In this document: positions 8,451-18,787 of the stretch, piece by piece
Position numbering within the stretch: the first letter of the stretch is position 1
Layout of the letters: every line of letters begins with the position of its first letter
Source of the DNA: Arenimonas maotaiensis
GTDB lineage: Bacteria > Pseudomonadota > Gammaproteobacteria > Xanthomonadales > Xanthomonadaceae
Assembly (NCBI RefSeq): GCF_014638745.1
Contig: NZ_BMFO01000001.1
Coordinates: 720,591-784,590 of the forward strand
DNA: 64,000 nucleotides
Direction: 5' to 3'
Notes under the pieces: generated by a model
What the model saw: only the letters and a program-made list of their open reading frames with translations
What the model was told of the DNA's origin: nothing
The model's database searches: none
Program-made: the position numbers and the translations under genes

Positions 8451-9826
8451 ACGCACTCGCACTCGCATTCGGCGCGTTTCTGGCCCTGCCGGCCGCCGCC
8501 CAGGACCGCAGCCAGGAGGCCCGCGAGGCCTCCGCCCGCGGCGACACCGCCGCCGCCATCTCGATCATGCGCGAACACCTGGCCGCGCACCCGGACGACG
8601 CCGCGGCCAAGAAAGACCTCGCGCGTTATTACATCTGGACCGGCGCCTACATCGAGGCCGACGCCCTGCTGTCGCCGATGGCGGACGCCGATGCCGAGGC
8701 CAAGTCGCTGCTGGCGTACAACGCGGCCTGGGCCGGACGCATCGACCGCGCGTTGGCGCTCAACGCCGACGGATTGACGCGCGACGCCGGCGATTTCCAG
8801 GCCAACTACACCCAAGCCATCGCTTTGCGCCAAACCGCACGCGCCTATACCGCCTGGCCGCATGTCGAGACGGTCGAGCGCGCGAAGCCCGGCAGCCGCG
8901 ACGCCACCGACCTGCGCACCGGCACGCGCCAGCGGACCGCGTCGGAAATCAGTCTGAGCTGGGGCCTGTCGGACGACTCCGACGACATCCGCGCCGACCG
9001 CGTCGGCCTGTCGGCCGCCATCGACGTGGCGCAGGATTGGCGCCTGCTCGCCGACTGGAGCACCGGCAGCTACCGGGCGCCGATCGGCGGCGGCTACCAG
9101 CCGGTCAGCGGCGGCACCCGTATCGACGAAGACCAGCTGTGGCTGGGCGCGGCCTACACGCCGGCGCAGGACACCGTCATCACCGCCATGGCCGGCCGCT
9201 CGCGCACCGACCTGGAAAGCCACACCCTCGGCCTGCTGCGCATCGACCAGCGCGTCAACGACGACTGGCGCTTCAGCCTCGGCGCCGATCGCGACCGGCT
9301 CGGCATTTCGCCACGTTCGGTCTCGCTCGGCCTGATGCGCGACCGCTATCTGGCGCAGGTGCGCTACACGCCCGACCTGCACTGGACCGCCGACGCGCTG
9401 TTCTCGCGCCAGGACATCAGCGACGGCAACGCGCGCAGCGAAGTGCAGCTGGCGGTACGCCGCGCCGTGCTGCGCTCGCCGCGCGCCTGGCTGGACATCG
9501 GCGGCGAAGTGCAGTGGCTGTCGTACGACGAGGCGCCGGGCACCGGCTACTACGCGCCGGACAACTACCGCCGTTTCGCCCTGACCGCCTCGGCCTACCT
9601 GCCGGTGAACCAGGACGCCGGCTTCAGCCTGCGCGCCGGCGCCGGCCTGCAGCGCGACGAGACCTTCAGCGGCTGGGAGAGCGCGAACGACCTCGGCGTC
9701 GACTTCACTTCCCGCTTCGCCGACGACTGGCAAGTGCAGATCAGCGCCGGCTACAGCAACCGGGCCCAGGCCGCCGGCGTGTACGACGCCCGCTCGTTCG
9801 GGGTGCGTCTGCGCAAACAGTTCTGA
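8438..9826 (+). CDS. TPR plus YaiO-like outer-membrane beta-barrel (polymer export candidate)
   Basis: The 462-residue product has a signal peptide (FGAFLALPAAAQ), a short helical TPR-like part (about 20-150, for example AISIMREHLAAHPDDAAAKK and ALALNADGLTRDAGDFQANY) and then a C-terminal barrel of about 300 residues with many alternating strands. It ends in KQF, the usual terminal aromatic residue recognised by the BAM machine. A periplasmic TPR followed by a barrel is the layout of PgaA and BcsC exporters, although here both parts are short and YaiO-like. ATG 8438 follows AGGAA and overlaps the glycosyltransferase; an alternative ATG is at 8447. A bidirectional terminator follows. Confidence 0.8.
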   Translation: MAQMNALALAFGAFLALPAAAQDRSQEAREASARGDTAAAISIMREHLAAHPDDAAAKKDLARYYIWTGAYIEADALLSPMADADAEAKSLLAYNAAWAGRIDRALALNADGLTRDAGDFQANYTQAIALRQTARAYTAWPHVETVERAKPGSRDATDLRTGTRQRTASEISLSWGLSDDSDDIRADRVGLSAAIDVAQDWRLLADWSTGSYRAPIGGGYQPVSGGTRIDEDQLWLGAAYTPAQDTVITAMAGRSRTDLESHTLGLLRIDQRVNDDWRFSLGADRDRLGISPRSVSLGLMRDRYLAQVRYTPDLHWTADALFSRQDISDGNARSEVQLAVRRAVLRSPRAWLDIGGEVQWLSYDEAPGTGYYAPDNYRRFALTASAYLPVNQDAGFSLRAGAGLQRDETFSGWESANDLGVDFTSRFADDWQVQISAGYSNRAQAAGVYDARSFGVRLRKQF

Positions 9827-9844
9827 CGCGATTGTGCATGAACG

Positions 9845-9872
9845 AAAAAACCCCGCCTCGGCGGGGTTTTTT
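9845..9872. terminator. Bidirectional terminator between convergent units
   Basis: AAAAAACCCCGC, a CTCG loop and GCGGGGTTTTTT form a perfect 12-base-pair stem. It ends both the polysaccharide locus (+) and scoAB (-). Confidence 0.95.
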
Positions 9873-9892
9873 CTTGCGCGGACGGACGCGGA

Positions 9893-10522
<630 letters not shown>

Positions 10523-10532
10523 GTCGTTCTCC

Positions 10533-11234
10533 TTATGCCGTGCGCACGGTGCGTTGTTCGATGCGTTTTTCCGGGCCGGCGTTGACCACGATGCGGTCGA
10601 CGTAGATGCCCGGGGTATGGATGGCGTCCGGATCGAGCGCGCCGACCTCGACCAGCTCCTCGACCTCGACCACGCAGACCTTGCCGGCCATGGCCACTGC
10701 CGGATTGAAGTTGCGCGCGGTCTTGCGGTACACCAGGTTGCCGGAGGCGTCGGCCTTCCAGGCCTTGACCAGCGACACGTCGGCGCGCAGGGCGGTCTCC
10801 AGCACGTAATGCTTGCCGTCGAACTCGCGCGTCTCCTTGCCCTCGGCCACGATGGTGCCGTAGCCGGTGCGGGTGAAGAAGGCCGGTATGCCGGCGCCGC
10901 CGGCGCGCAGGCGCTCGGCCAGCGTGCCCTGCGGGTTGAACTCGAGCTCGAGCTCGCCGGACAGGTACTGGCGCTCGAACTCCTTGTTCTCGCCGACGTA
11001 GGACGAGATCATCTTGCGGATCTGCCGGGTGTTCAGCAGCATGCCGAGGCCGAAGCCGTCGACGCCGGCGTTGTTGGAGATCGCGGTCAGACCGGTCTTG
11101 CCGGAATCGCGCAACGCGGCGATCAGGGCCTCCGGAATGCCGCACAGGCCGAAGCCGCCGACGGCGATGGTCTGGCCGTCGCGGACGATGTCGCGCAGGG
11201 CATCACTGGCGCTGGCGTAGAGCTTGTTCTTCAT
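10533..11234 (-). CDS. scoA: 3-oxoacid CoA-transferase subunit A
   Basis: The 233-residue alpha chain has the glycine-rich CoA loop [14 protein letters not shown] and the [14 protein letters not shown] and [13 protein letters not shown] blocks of SCOT family A subunits. I start it at ATG 11234 (MKNKLYAS), which has GAGGA about eight bases upstream; the open frame goes eight codons further. It is first of the scoAB pair, transcribed away from the metB-like gene that lies upstream on the same strand. Confidence 0.95.
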   Translation of the reverse strand: MKNKLYASASDALRDIVRDGQTIAVGGFGLCGIPEALIAALRDSGKTGLTAISNNAGVDGFGLGMLLNTRQIRKMISSYVGENKEFERQYLSGELELEFNPQGTLAERLRAGGAGIPAFFTRTGYGTIVAEGKETREFDGKHYVLETALRADVSLVKAWKADASGNLVYRKTARNFNPAVAMAGKVCVVEVEELVEVGALDPDAIHTPGIYVDRIVVNAGPEKRIEQRTVRTA

Positions 11235-11261
11235 GGTGGAATCCTCGCTATGGCGCAAGTA

Positions 11262-12419
<1,158 letters not shown>

Positions 12420-12435
12420 GGGTGTTTCCTCAAGG

Positions 12436-13806
12436 TCACTGCACGCGGCGGCGCAGGTAGTTCAACAGATCGATGCGGGTGATCAGGCCGAGGAAGCGGC
12501 CGCCGTCCATCACGATGGCGACGCGGCCGGCGTCGAACACCGGCAGCAGCGCTTCCATCGGCGCGCCGACATCGAGCACTTCCAGGTCGCGCGTCATCGC
12601 GGTCGAGACCAGATCCTTGAAGCGCTCCTGGTCGGCATGCACGTGCATCAGCACGTCGGATTCGTCGACGATGCCGACGATCTTCTCGTCGTCCATCACC
12701 GGCAGCTGCGAGACGTCGTACATCTTCATGCGCTGGTAGGCCACGGTCAGGCTGTCGTTCGGGCCGACCACCACGGTGTCGCGCTTGGCGTACGGGCGCA
12801 GGATCAGGTCCAACAGGTCGCCCTTGGCCTCGCGCGCCAGGAAGCCGTTGTCCAGCATCCAGTAGTCGTTGTACATCTTCGACAGGTATTTGTTGCCGGT
12901 GTCGCAGACGAACACCACCACCTTCTTGGGCATGGTCTGTTCACGGCAGTATTTCAGCGCCGCCGCCAGGAGGGTGCCGGACGAGGAACCGCCGAGCACG
13001 CCCTCCTTGATCAGCAGTTCGCGGCCGGCCAGGAAGCTCTCCTTGTCGGAGATGGCGTAGGCCTTCTTGACCCGGTGGAAATCGGAGATCGGCGGCAGGA
13101 AATCCTCGCCGATGCCCTCCACCAACCAGGAGCCGGATTTGGTGCTGAGCACGCCTTCGTTGATGTACTGGGTCAGGATCGAACCGACCGGATCGGCCAG
13201 CACCAGTTCCACGTGCGGCGCGGCCTGCTCGAAGAAGCGCGACAGGCCGGTCATGGTGCCGGAGCTGCCGCAGCCGAACACGATGGCGTCCATGTCGTGG
13301 CCCATCTGCTCCCAGATTTCCGGGCCGGTGCCGGTCTCGTGCGCCAGCGGGTTGTCCGGGTTGCCGAACTGGTTGATGAAGTACGCGCCCGGGGTCTCGC
13401 GCGCGATGCGCTCGGCCATGTCCTGATAGTAGTCCGGATGGCCCTTGGCCACGTCCGAGCGGGTCAGCACCACCTCGGCGCCCATGGCGCGCAGGTTGAA
13501 GATCTTCTCGCGGCTCATCTTGTCCGGCACCACCAGCACCAGCTTGTAGCCTTTCTGCTGGGCCACCAAGGCCAGGCCGATACCGGTGTTGCCGGCGGTG
13601 CCTTCGACCAGGGTATCGCCGGGCTTGATGCGGCCGGCCCGCTCGGCGGCCTCGATCATCGACACGCCGATGCGGTCCTTGATCGAACCGCCGGGATTCA
13701 TGCATTCGAGTTTGAGATAGAGCTGGCAGAGGCCGGTGTCGAGGTTCCGGGCCCTGACCATGGGCGTCCGCCCGATGAGTTCAAGGACGCTGTCGTGGAT
13801 GGTCAT
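12436..13806 (-). CDS. cbs: Cystathionine beta-synthase with CBS domain pair
   Basis: The 456-residue enzyme condenses serine and homocysteine. The PLP lysine lies in NPGGSIKDRIG, the phosphate loop is EGTAGNTGIGLA and the substrate loop VFGCGSSGTMTG. Two CBS domains follow from about residue 335 (RDTVVVGPNDSLTVAYQRM and VSTAMTRDLEVLD). There is no haem-binding N-terminal extension. I start at MTIHDSV (13806): a TAGAAT -10-like hexamer at 13835-13840 lies inside the longer open frame, which would then be non-coding. The starts at 13836 and 13860 remain possible. Confidence 0.93.
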   Translation of the reverse strand: MTIHDSVLELIGRTPMVRARNLDTGLCQLYLKLECMNPGGSIKDRIGVSMIEAAERAGRIKPGDTLVEGTAGNTGIGLALVAQQKGYKLVLVVPDKMSREKIFNLRAMGAEVVLTRSDVAKGHPDYYQDMAERIARETPGAYFINQFGNPDNPLAHETGTGPEIWEQMGHDMDAIVFGCGSSGTMTGLSRFFEQAAPHVELVLADPVGSILTQYINEGVLSTKSGSWLVEGIGEDFLPPISDFHRVKKAYAISDKESFLAGRELLIKEGVLGGSSSGTLLAAALKYCREQTMPKKVVVFVCDTGNKYLSKMYNDYWMLDNGFLAREAKGDLLDLILRPYAKRDTVVVGPNDSLTVAYQRMKMYDVSQLPVMDDEKIVGIVDESDVLMHVHADQERFKDLVSTAMTRDLEVLDVGAPMEALLPVFDAGRVAIVMDGGRFLGLITRIDLLNYLRRRVQ

Positions 13807-13865
13807 GGGAAATGGCGTTGGATGGATTGCCGCCATTCTAGCAGTTTCGTCTTGGGCCAAGAGCC

Positions 13866-13904
13866 GGACACGGGCCGGCCGACGAGGATGGCCGGCCCGT
13901 GTCC
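13866..13904. repeat. Perfect 15-base-pair stem between the ydcH-like gene and cbs
   Basis: GGACACGGGCCGGCC and its exact complement flank a nine-base loop. No T-run follows on either strand. It lies after the stop of the YdcH-like gene and just upstream of cbs (both on the minus strand), so it may be an intrinsic stop without a U-tract, an RNA-processing stem or part of the cbs control region. Confidence 0.6.
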
Positions 13905-13925
13905 GCCTTCAAGGACAACGCGGAT

Positions 13926-14144
13926 TCAGTGCTTGGACTCCCGCAACATACGGGTCAGGCGGTCCTTGGCCTGCAGCTTCTCCCGCTTCATGCGGGTCAG
14001 GGTCAGGCTGTCGATCGGAAGCACGCCGAGTTCGGCGTCGTTGACTTTCTTGTCGAGCTTCTGGTGGTGGAAATACAGCTGCCGGAACGCGCTGTCGGCC
14101 GCCATCATCGATTCGATTTCCTGTTTGGATTGACCTTCGAACAC
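13926..14144 (-). CDS. YdcH/DUF465 family small protein
   Basis: The product has 72 residues and starts at GTG 14144 directly after a perfect AAGGAGGT ribosome site. It is a short helical, highly charged protein (LYFHHQKLDKKVNDAELG and LTRMKREKLQAKDRLTRML) of the YdcH/DUF465 type, whose function is not known. A longer open frame upstream crosses a terminator hairpin and is rejected. Confidence 0.85.
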   Translation of the reverse strand: MFEGQSKQEIESMMAADSAFRQLYFHHQKLDKKVNDAELGVLPIDSLTLTRMKREKLQAKDRLTRMLRESKH

Positions 14145-14160
14145 ACAGACCTCCTTGACG

Positions 14161-14192
14161 AAAAAGCAAAACCCCGGCCGAGGCCGGGGTTT
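14161..14192 (-). terminator. Rho-independent terminator upstream of the ydcH-like gene
   Basis: Read on the minus strand, AAACCCCGGCC, two loop bases and GGCCGGGGTTTT are followed by further T residues (GCTTTTT). It ends transcription coming from the OmpA-like pair, or acts as an attenuator only 17 bases before the ydcH-like gene. Confidence 0.8.
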
Positions 14193-14510
14193 CAGGGGTT
14201 GGGCACAGCACCGGCGCGGCCGGCAACGCGCGTTGCGGAGCGCTTTCCGGCTGCTGCATCGGGACGAGGTGATGACGCGTCGCGCATGGTGCTGGCCCTC
14301 TTGGACCCATGCCGCGCAAAAAACGCAGGGCATGGGATATAAAACCTACGCCGGTCGCCGGGCCGGTGCAAGTGCCGGCGCAGGCCATTGATTTTCTTGG
14401 GCCAAAAAAGCGCCGACAAAGTGCCGACACCAAGCAACCGCCCCTTATCGATCAATCAGTTAGCTGTTAAATGCGCGTGAACGGCGCCCGCAAGCGCTTG
14501 ATCGGCCGGC
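14193..14510. other. Intergenic region without a supported gene
   Basis: This 318-base stretch between the OmpA-like gene and the terminator holds no open frame with coding character. There is an AT-rich patch near 14336-14343 (TATAAAAC on plus) that could be a -10 for an unknown transcript, and a small direct repeat (GCGCCGACAAAGTGCCGACA near 14411). Nothing firmer is seen. Confidence 0.5.
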
Positions 14511-15422
14511 TTATTTGGGCAGGATCTCGATGCGGCGGTTTTGTGCGCGGCCGTTTTTGCCGGTATTCGCGGCCAAGGGCTTGGCGCTGCCCCAGCCTTT
14601 CACGCCCAGCTTGCCGGCCGGGATGCCGGCAGCGCGGAGCACCGCCCGCACTGCCTCGGCGCGCTGCAACGACAACGCCAGATTGCCGTCCTCGTTGCCG
14701 AGGTTGTCGGTGTGGCCTTCGATCGACCAGGCTTTGCCGCCGGCCTTCAGCTTGCGCGCCAGCTGCTGCAACAGTTGCTTGGCCTCGGGCATCAACACGG
14801 CCTTGCCGGGTTGGAAGGCACTGGCCGACAGCCGGTAGGCCGGTTTGCCGGCGACGCTGCGGCTGGCCAGCACATCGCCCTTGGCCGCGGCCTGCGCCGC
14901 CAGTTCCTCCTCCAAGCGCGCCAGTTCCGCGTCCTTGGCTTCGGCGTCGGCCAATTCGCGCGCCTGCGCTTCCTGCACCGCGGCGTCTTCGATGGCGGCA
15001 TCGGCGGCGGCCAAGGCCTCTTCTTCCTCGCGTGCCAAGGCCAGCAGACGCATGCGCTCGGCTTCCTTGCGGGCCAGTTCGGCGTCGCGGCGACTGGCTT
15101 CCAGCAGGATGCCGTCGCGTTCGCGGTCCAGCGCCAACAGCTGTGCTTCCAGCTCCGCCGACTTCAGCGCGAACTCGGCGCGGCGCACCAGGGCCTCCGC
15201 GACCTCATAGGCATCGAGGCGTTCGCGCGCGCGGGTCTTGGGCAACGCGGCCAAGGTCTGTTGCGCTTCCAGACGCTCGAGCGCGGCGTCCGCGGCGTTG
15301 CCGGCGGCATCGACCGCCGCCAGACGCGCATCCAGCTCGGCGACCTGCGTGGCCCAATCCGGCGTCTGCGCCTGGGCGACGGAACCGGCCAAAAGCAGCA
15401 AAGCCCACACGGCCCGCTTCAT
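14511..15422 (-). CDS. OmpA family peptidoglycan-associated protein
   Basis: The 303-residue product has a signal peptide (WALLLLAGSVAQAQ), a long charged alpha-helical or coiled-coil stretch (about 25-185, rich in A, E, R) and a C-terminal OmpA domain (about 190-303). The domain has WSIEGHTDNLGNEDGNLALS and the NRRIEI end, with the Asp and Arg that bind diaminopimelate. It would tether the outer membrane or the coiled coil to peptidoglycan. The start overlaps the previous gene by four bases (ATGA), so the two form one unit. Confidence 0.88.
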   Translation of the reverse strand: MKRAVWALLLLAGSVAQAQTPDWATQVAELDARLAAVDAAGNAADAALERLEAQQTLAALPKTRARERLDAYEVAEALVRRAEFALKSAELEAQLLALDRERDGILLEASRRDAELARKEAERMRLLALAREEEEALAAADAAIEDAAVQEAQARELADAEAKDAELARLEEELAAQAAAKGDVLASRSVAGKPAYRLSASAFQPGKAVLMPEAKQLLQQLARKLKAGGKAWSIEGHTDNLGNEDGNLALSLQRAEAVRAVLRAAGIPAGKLGVKGWGSAKPLAANTGKNGRAQNRRIEILPK

Positions 15423-15790
15423 GGCCGCTCTCCGCCGGTGACCAACAGTTCGCGGCGCAACGCCGCGTTTTCCGAGACCTTGGCTTCCACGCGCTCTTTC
15501 AGCGCGAGGTAACGCGCTTCGGCCGCGGCCGCTTCGGCCAAGCGCCGGGCACGCAGGGCCTGACGTTCGGCTTCCTTGTTCTTGCCGCGTGCGCCGGCGG
15601 CTTCGGCGGCGCTCCACGCCGCTTCGGCACGCGCCAACGCGTCCGGCGCCAAGGTGGCGGCGTTGGCCTGACGGGCGGCGGACAAGGCCTGTTCGGCCTG
15701 CGCCAGCACGGGTGACGGCGGGGTCTGCGCCGCGGCGGTGCCGGCGGCCAGGCAAGCGGCGAGCAGGAAGCGCAAAAACGGTGTGGACAT
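15419..15790 (-). CDS. Exported DUF4398-like helical protein
   Basis: The 123-residue product has a signal peptide (FLRFLLAACLAAGTAAAQ) followed by an Ala/Arg/Glu-rich helix (ALARAEAAWSAAEAAGARGK and ALRARRLAEAAAAEARYLAL) as in DUF4398 proteins, which commonly precede OmpA-like genes. It is coupled to the OmpA gene by an ATGA overlap. ATG 15790 was chosen because the signal peptide follows at once; an upstream in-frame ATG (MDYRMST) exists. Confidence 0.75.
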   Translation of the reverse strand: MSTPFLRFLLAACLAAGTAAAQTPPSPVLAQAEQALSAARQANAATLAPDALARAEAAWSAAEAAGARGKNKEAERQALRARRLAEAAAAEARYLALKERVEAKVSENAALRRELLVTGGERP

Positions 15791-15878
15791 CCTATAATCC
15801 ATGTCAGACGGGTCTTTTCGACCTGATGATTCCAGTGTACACAAAATCGATGGCGGCACACACCGCACAAGGGGAACC

Positions 15879-16985
15879 ATGGACATCGGCTACTTCCTGA
15901 AACTGATGCGCGAGAAGAACGCATCCGACCTGTTCCTCAGCACCGGCGCGCCGGTCAACATCAAGGTCGAGGGCAAGCTGTATCCGCTCGGCGCCAACGG
16001 CCTGCCGGCCGGCATGGTGAAGAAGATCGCCTACTCGCTGATGGAGGAAGAGCAGATCGCGGTGTTCGAGCGCGAACTGGAATACAACATGGCGGTCTCG
16101 ATCAAGGACGCCGGCCGTTTCCGCGTCAACATCTTCAAGCAGCGCGGCGAGGTGGCGATGGTGATCCGCGCCATCAAAAGCGACATCCCGACCATCGAGG
16201 AGCTGCGCCTGCCGGAGGTGCTGAAGAAGATCATCAACGAACCGCGCGGCCTGGTGCTGGTGGTCGGCTCCACCGGCTCGGGCAAATCGACCGCGCTGGC
16301 GGCGATGATCGGCCACCGCAACGAGACCCAGGCCGGCCACATCCTGACCATCGAGGACCCGATCGAGTTCCTGCATTGGCACAAGAAGTCGATCGTCAAC
16401 CAGCGCGAAGTCGGCTTCGACACCCACGCCTTCCACAATGCCCTGAAGAACGCCATGCGCGAGGCGCCGGACGTGATCCTGATCGGCGAGATCCTGGACG
16501 CGACCACCATGGAGGCGGCGATCACCTTCGCCGAGACCGGCCACCTGTGCCTGGCCACCCTGCACTCCAACAACGCCGACCAGACCCTGGAGCGCATCCT
16601 CAACTTCTTCCCGGAAGCGGCGCACAAGAACATCCTGATGAACCTGGCGCTGAACCTGAAGGCGGTCATCTCGCTGCGCCTGGTGATCGGCGTCGACGGC
16701 CGCCGGATGCCGGCCACCGAGGTGCTGATCAACACCCCGATGATCCGCGACCTGATCCGCCGCGGTCAGATCCACGAGGTCAAGGACGCGATGGACACCT
16801 CGCTGGAGGAGGAGATCCACACCTTCGACAAGTCGCTGTTCAAGCTGTACAAGGAGGGCAAGATCAGCCTGGACGAAGCGCTGGCCAAGGCCGACTCGCG
16901 CGACGGCCTGGCGCTGAAGATCCGTCTGGCCGAAGGCGGCAGCGCCGAGCACGACCCCTACGGCGACCTGTACCAGCAGCATTGA
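15879..16985 (+). CDS. pilU: Type IV pilus retraction ATPase PilU
   Basis: The 368-residue cytoplasmic hexameric ATPase works with PilT in pilus retraction and twitching motility. The Walker A GSTGSGKST (130-138), the Asp-box IEDPIEFLH, Walker B DVILIGEI and the His-box TGHLCLATLHSNNA are intact. The C-terminus (DEALAKADSRDGLALKIRL) is PilU-like. ATG 15879 follows AAGGGGAACC. It is divergent from the DUF4398/OmpA pair. PilT is not in the window. Confidence 0.95.
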   Translation: MDIGYFLKLMREKNASDLFLSTGAPVNIKVEGKLYPLGANGLPAGMVKKIAYSLMEEEQIAVFERELEYNMAVSIKDAGRFRVNIFKQRGEVAMVIRAIKSDIPTIEELRLPEVLKKIINEPRGLVLVVGSTGSGKSTALAAMIGHRNETQAGHILTIEDPIEFLHWHKKSIVNQREVGFDTHAFHNALKNAMREAPDVILIGEILDATTMEAAITFAETGHLCLATLHSNNADQTLERILNFFPEAAHKNILMNLALNLKAVISLRLVIGVDGRRMPATEVLINTPMIRDLIRRGQIHEVKDAMDTSLEEEIHTFDKSLFKLYKEGKISLDEALAKADSRDGLALKIRLAEGGSAEHDPYGDLYQQH

Positions 16986-17008
16986 TCGCGTCCGCCCATG
17001 ATCGATCC

Positions 17009-17085
17009 GTACGGGCGAACCTTGTGTTCGCCCTTTTCGTTCATGGCGGATATGAATAAGGGCGGACACACAGGTCCGCCCCTAC
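17009..17085. repeat. Inverted pair of REP-like palindromes after pilU
   Basis: Unit one (plus, 17009-17037) starts GTACGGGCGAAC and folds with GTTCGCCC plus TTTT, so it also works as the pilU terminator. Unit two (minus, 17056-17085) starts GTAGGGGCGGAC and folds with GTCCGCCC followed by TTAT. The two share the same layout (GTA, G-rich stem, short TGTG loop) in opposite orientation, as in BIME-type repeats. Confidence 0.65.
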
Positions 17086-17106
17086 GTTGCCATACCGATG
17101 GGCGGT

Positions 17107-17781
17107 TTACGCCGGCCGGAATTCGGCGGGCGTATCCGGTTGCCGGAACGGATGCGCGGCCACGAACGCCGGCAGCTCGCGGCAATTGCCGACGATGCGC
17201 ATCACGGTGGGATACGGCGTCATGTCGAGATTGAAGCGCGCGGCGGCGAAGGTGTGCGGCACCAGGCAGCATTCCACCAGGCCGGGCGCGTCGCCGACGG
17301 CGAACTCGCCGGTGTACGGCGAAGCCGCCAGCTGCGCTTCGAGGTTGCCGAAGTTCACGGTCAGCCAATGCCGTACCCAGCCGGCCTTGTCGTCTTCGCC
17401 GAAGCCGTGCTTGGCTTCCAGATATTGCAGCACGCGCAGGTTCATCATCGGCTGGCCTTCGGAGGCCATGTACAGCGCCAGCGAGCGCGCGGCCGCGCGC
17501 TGCAGCGGATCGACCGGCAGCAGGCGTGGACCGGGGAAGACCTCGTCCAGATATTCGATGATGGCCAGCGACTGGCCGATGGCCTGACCGGCGTGCACCA
17601 GGGTCGGCACCAGCGCCTGCGGGTTCATGGCGCGATAGCCGGCGTGGTGCTGCTGGCCGCCGTCCTCGAGCAGGTGCACCGGTGCGATGCGGTACGCCAA
17701 GCCCTTCAGGTTCAGCGCGATGCGCGCGCGGTAACTGGCGCTGGAACGCCAGTAGTGGTGCAGCACCAGCCCGTCGGCCAT
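17107..17781 (-). CDS. maiA: Maleylacetoacetate isomerase (zeta-class GST)
   Basis: The 224-residue enzyme isomerises maleylacetoacetate to fumarylacetoacetate with glutathione as cofactor. The zeta-class signature WRSSASYR (SSxS, residues 11-18) and MNPQALVPTLVHAGQAIGQS, the glutathione-binding stretch, are present. It is the last gene of the tyrosine operon, one base after the fumarylacetoacetase stop. Confidence 0.94.
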   Translation of the reverse strand: MADGLVLHHYWRSSASYRARIALNLKGLAYRIAPVHLLEDGGQQHHAGYRAMNPQALVPTLVHAGQAIGQSLAIIEYLDEVFPGPRLLPVDPLQRAAARSLALYMASEGQPMMNLRVLQYLEAKHGFGEDDKAGWVRHWLTVNFGNLEAQLAASPYTGEFAVGDAPGLVECCLVPHTFAAARFNLDMTPYPTVMRIVGNCRELPAFVAAHPFRQPDTPAEFRPA

Positions 17782-17782
17782 G

Positions 17783-18787
17783 TCAGTCTCCCGGGTACGC
17801 GGCGATGCGCTGTTCGATGGCGCCGAACACGCTGTCGCCGTTCTTGTCGAGCATCTCGATGCGCACCACGTCGCCGTATTTCATGAACGGCGTGCTCGGC
17901 TTGCCGTCGCGCAGGGTCTCGACCGTGCGCTGTTCGGCGAAGCAGGACGCGCCGAGCGCGGTGTCTTCGTTGGCCACGGTGCCGGAACCGACGAGGGTGC
18001 CGGCCGACAGCGGACGGGTCTTGGCGGCGTGCGCCACCAGCTGGGCGAAATCGAACTGCATGTCGACGCCCGCTTCCGGCGCGCCGAACCATGCGCCGTT
18101 GATGTGGGTCAGCAGCGGCAGGTGCACCTTGTTGTCCTGCCAGGCCGCGCCGAGTTCGTCGGGCGTGACGAACACCGGGCTGAGCGCCGAGCGCGGCTTG
18201 GACTGCAGGAAGCCGAAGCCCTTGGCCAGCTCGGCCGGAATCAGGTTGCGCAGCGAGACGTCGTTGACCAGGCCGATCAGCTGGATGTGCCCGGCGGCCT
18301 GCTCGGGCGTGACCGCCATCGGCACGTCGTCGGTGACGATCACCACTTCGGCTTCCAGGTCGATGCCGAACTCCTCGCTCGGTACCCGCACCGGATCGCG
18401 CGGGCCATAGAAGCCGGCCGACACCGCCTGGTACATCAGCGGATCGGTGTAGAAGCTTTCGGGCACCTCGGCGCCGCGGGCCTTGCGCACCCGCGCCACG
18501 TGCGGCAGATAGGCCGAGCCGTCGACGAACTCGTAGGCGCGCGGCAGCGGCGCGGCCAGCGCGGCCATATCGAGCGGGAACACGTCTTCGGCGTCGATGC
18601 TCTGCACATTGCCGTGGTTCAGGGCCTCATACACGCGGTTCAGCCGCGGCGCGGCGTCCTGCCAGTCCTCCAGCGCGCGCTGCAGTGTCGGCGCGATGGA
18701 CGGCACCGCCACCGCGCGTTGCAGGTCTTTGGAGACCACGATCAGCGTGCCGTCGCGGCCGCCGGTTTTCAGGGAAGCGAGTTTCAT
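17783..18787 (-). CDS. fahA: Fumarylacetoacetate hydrolase family protein
   Basis: The 334-residue enzyme would split fumarylacetoacetate into fumarate and acetoacetate. The C-terminal FAH fold shows the metal-binding acidic residues ([14 protein letters not shown]), the [11 protein letters not shown] stretch and GSGTVANED. It is shorter than eukaryotic FAH and matches the bacterial form placed between hmgA and maiA. Its start overlaps the hmgA stop by four bases. Confidence 0.9.
   Translation of the reverse strand: MKLASLKTGGRDGTLIVVSKDLQRAVAVPSIAPTLQRALEDWQDAAPRLNRVYEALNHGNVQSIDAEDVFPLDMAALAAPLPRAYEFVDGSAYLPHVARVRKARGAEVPESFYTDPLMYQAVSAGFYGPRDPVRVPSEEFGIDLEAEVVIVTDDVPMAVTPEQAAGHIQLIGLVNDVSLRNLIPAELAKGFGFLQSKPRSALSPVFVTPDELGAAWQDNKVHLPLLTHINGAWFGAPEAGVDMQFDFAQLVAHAAKTRPLSAGTLVGSGTVANEDTALGASCFAEQRTVETLRDGKPSTPFMKYGDVVRIEMLDKNGDSVFGAIEQRIAAYPGD

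Noticed and set aside
14192-14455. 87-codon minus-strand frame in the gap before the ydcH-like gene
   Set aside because: It runs into the terminator hairpin, has no ribosome site, and its composition resembles random GC-rich translation.
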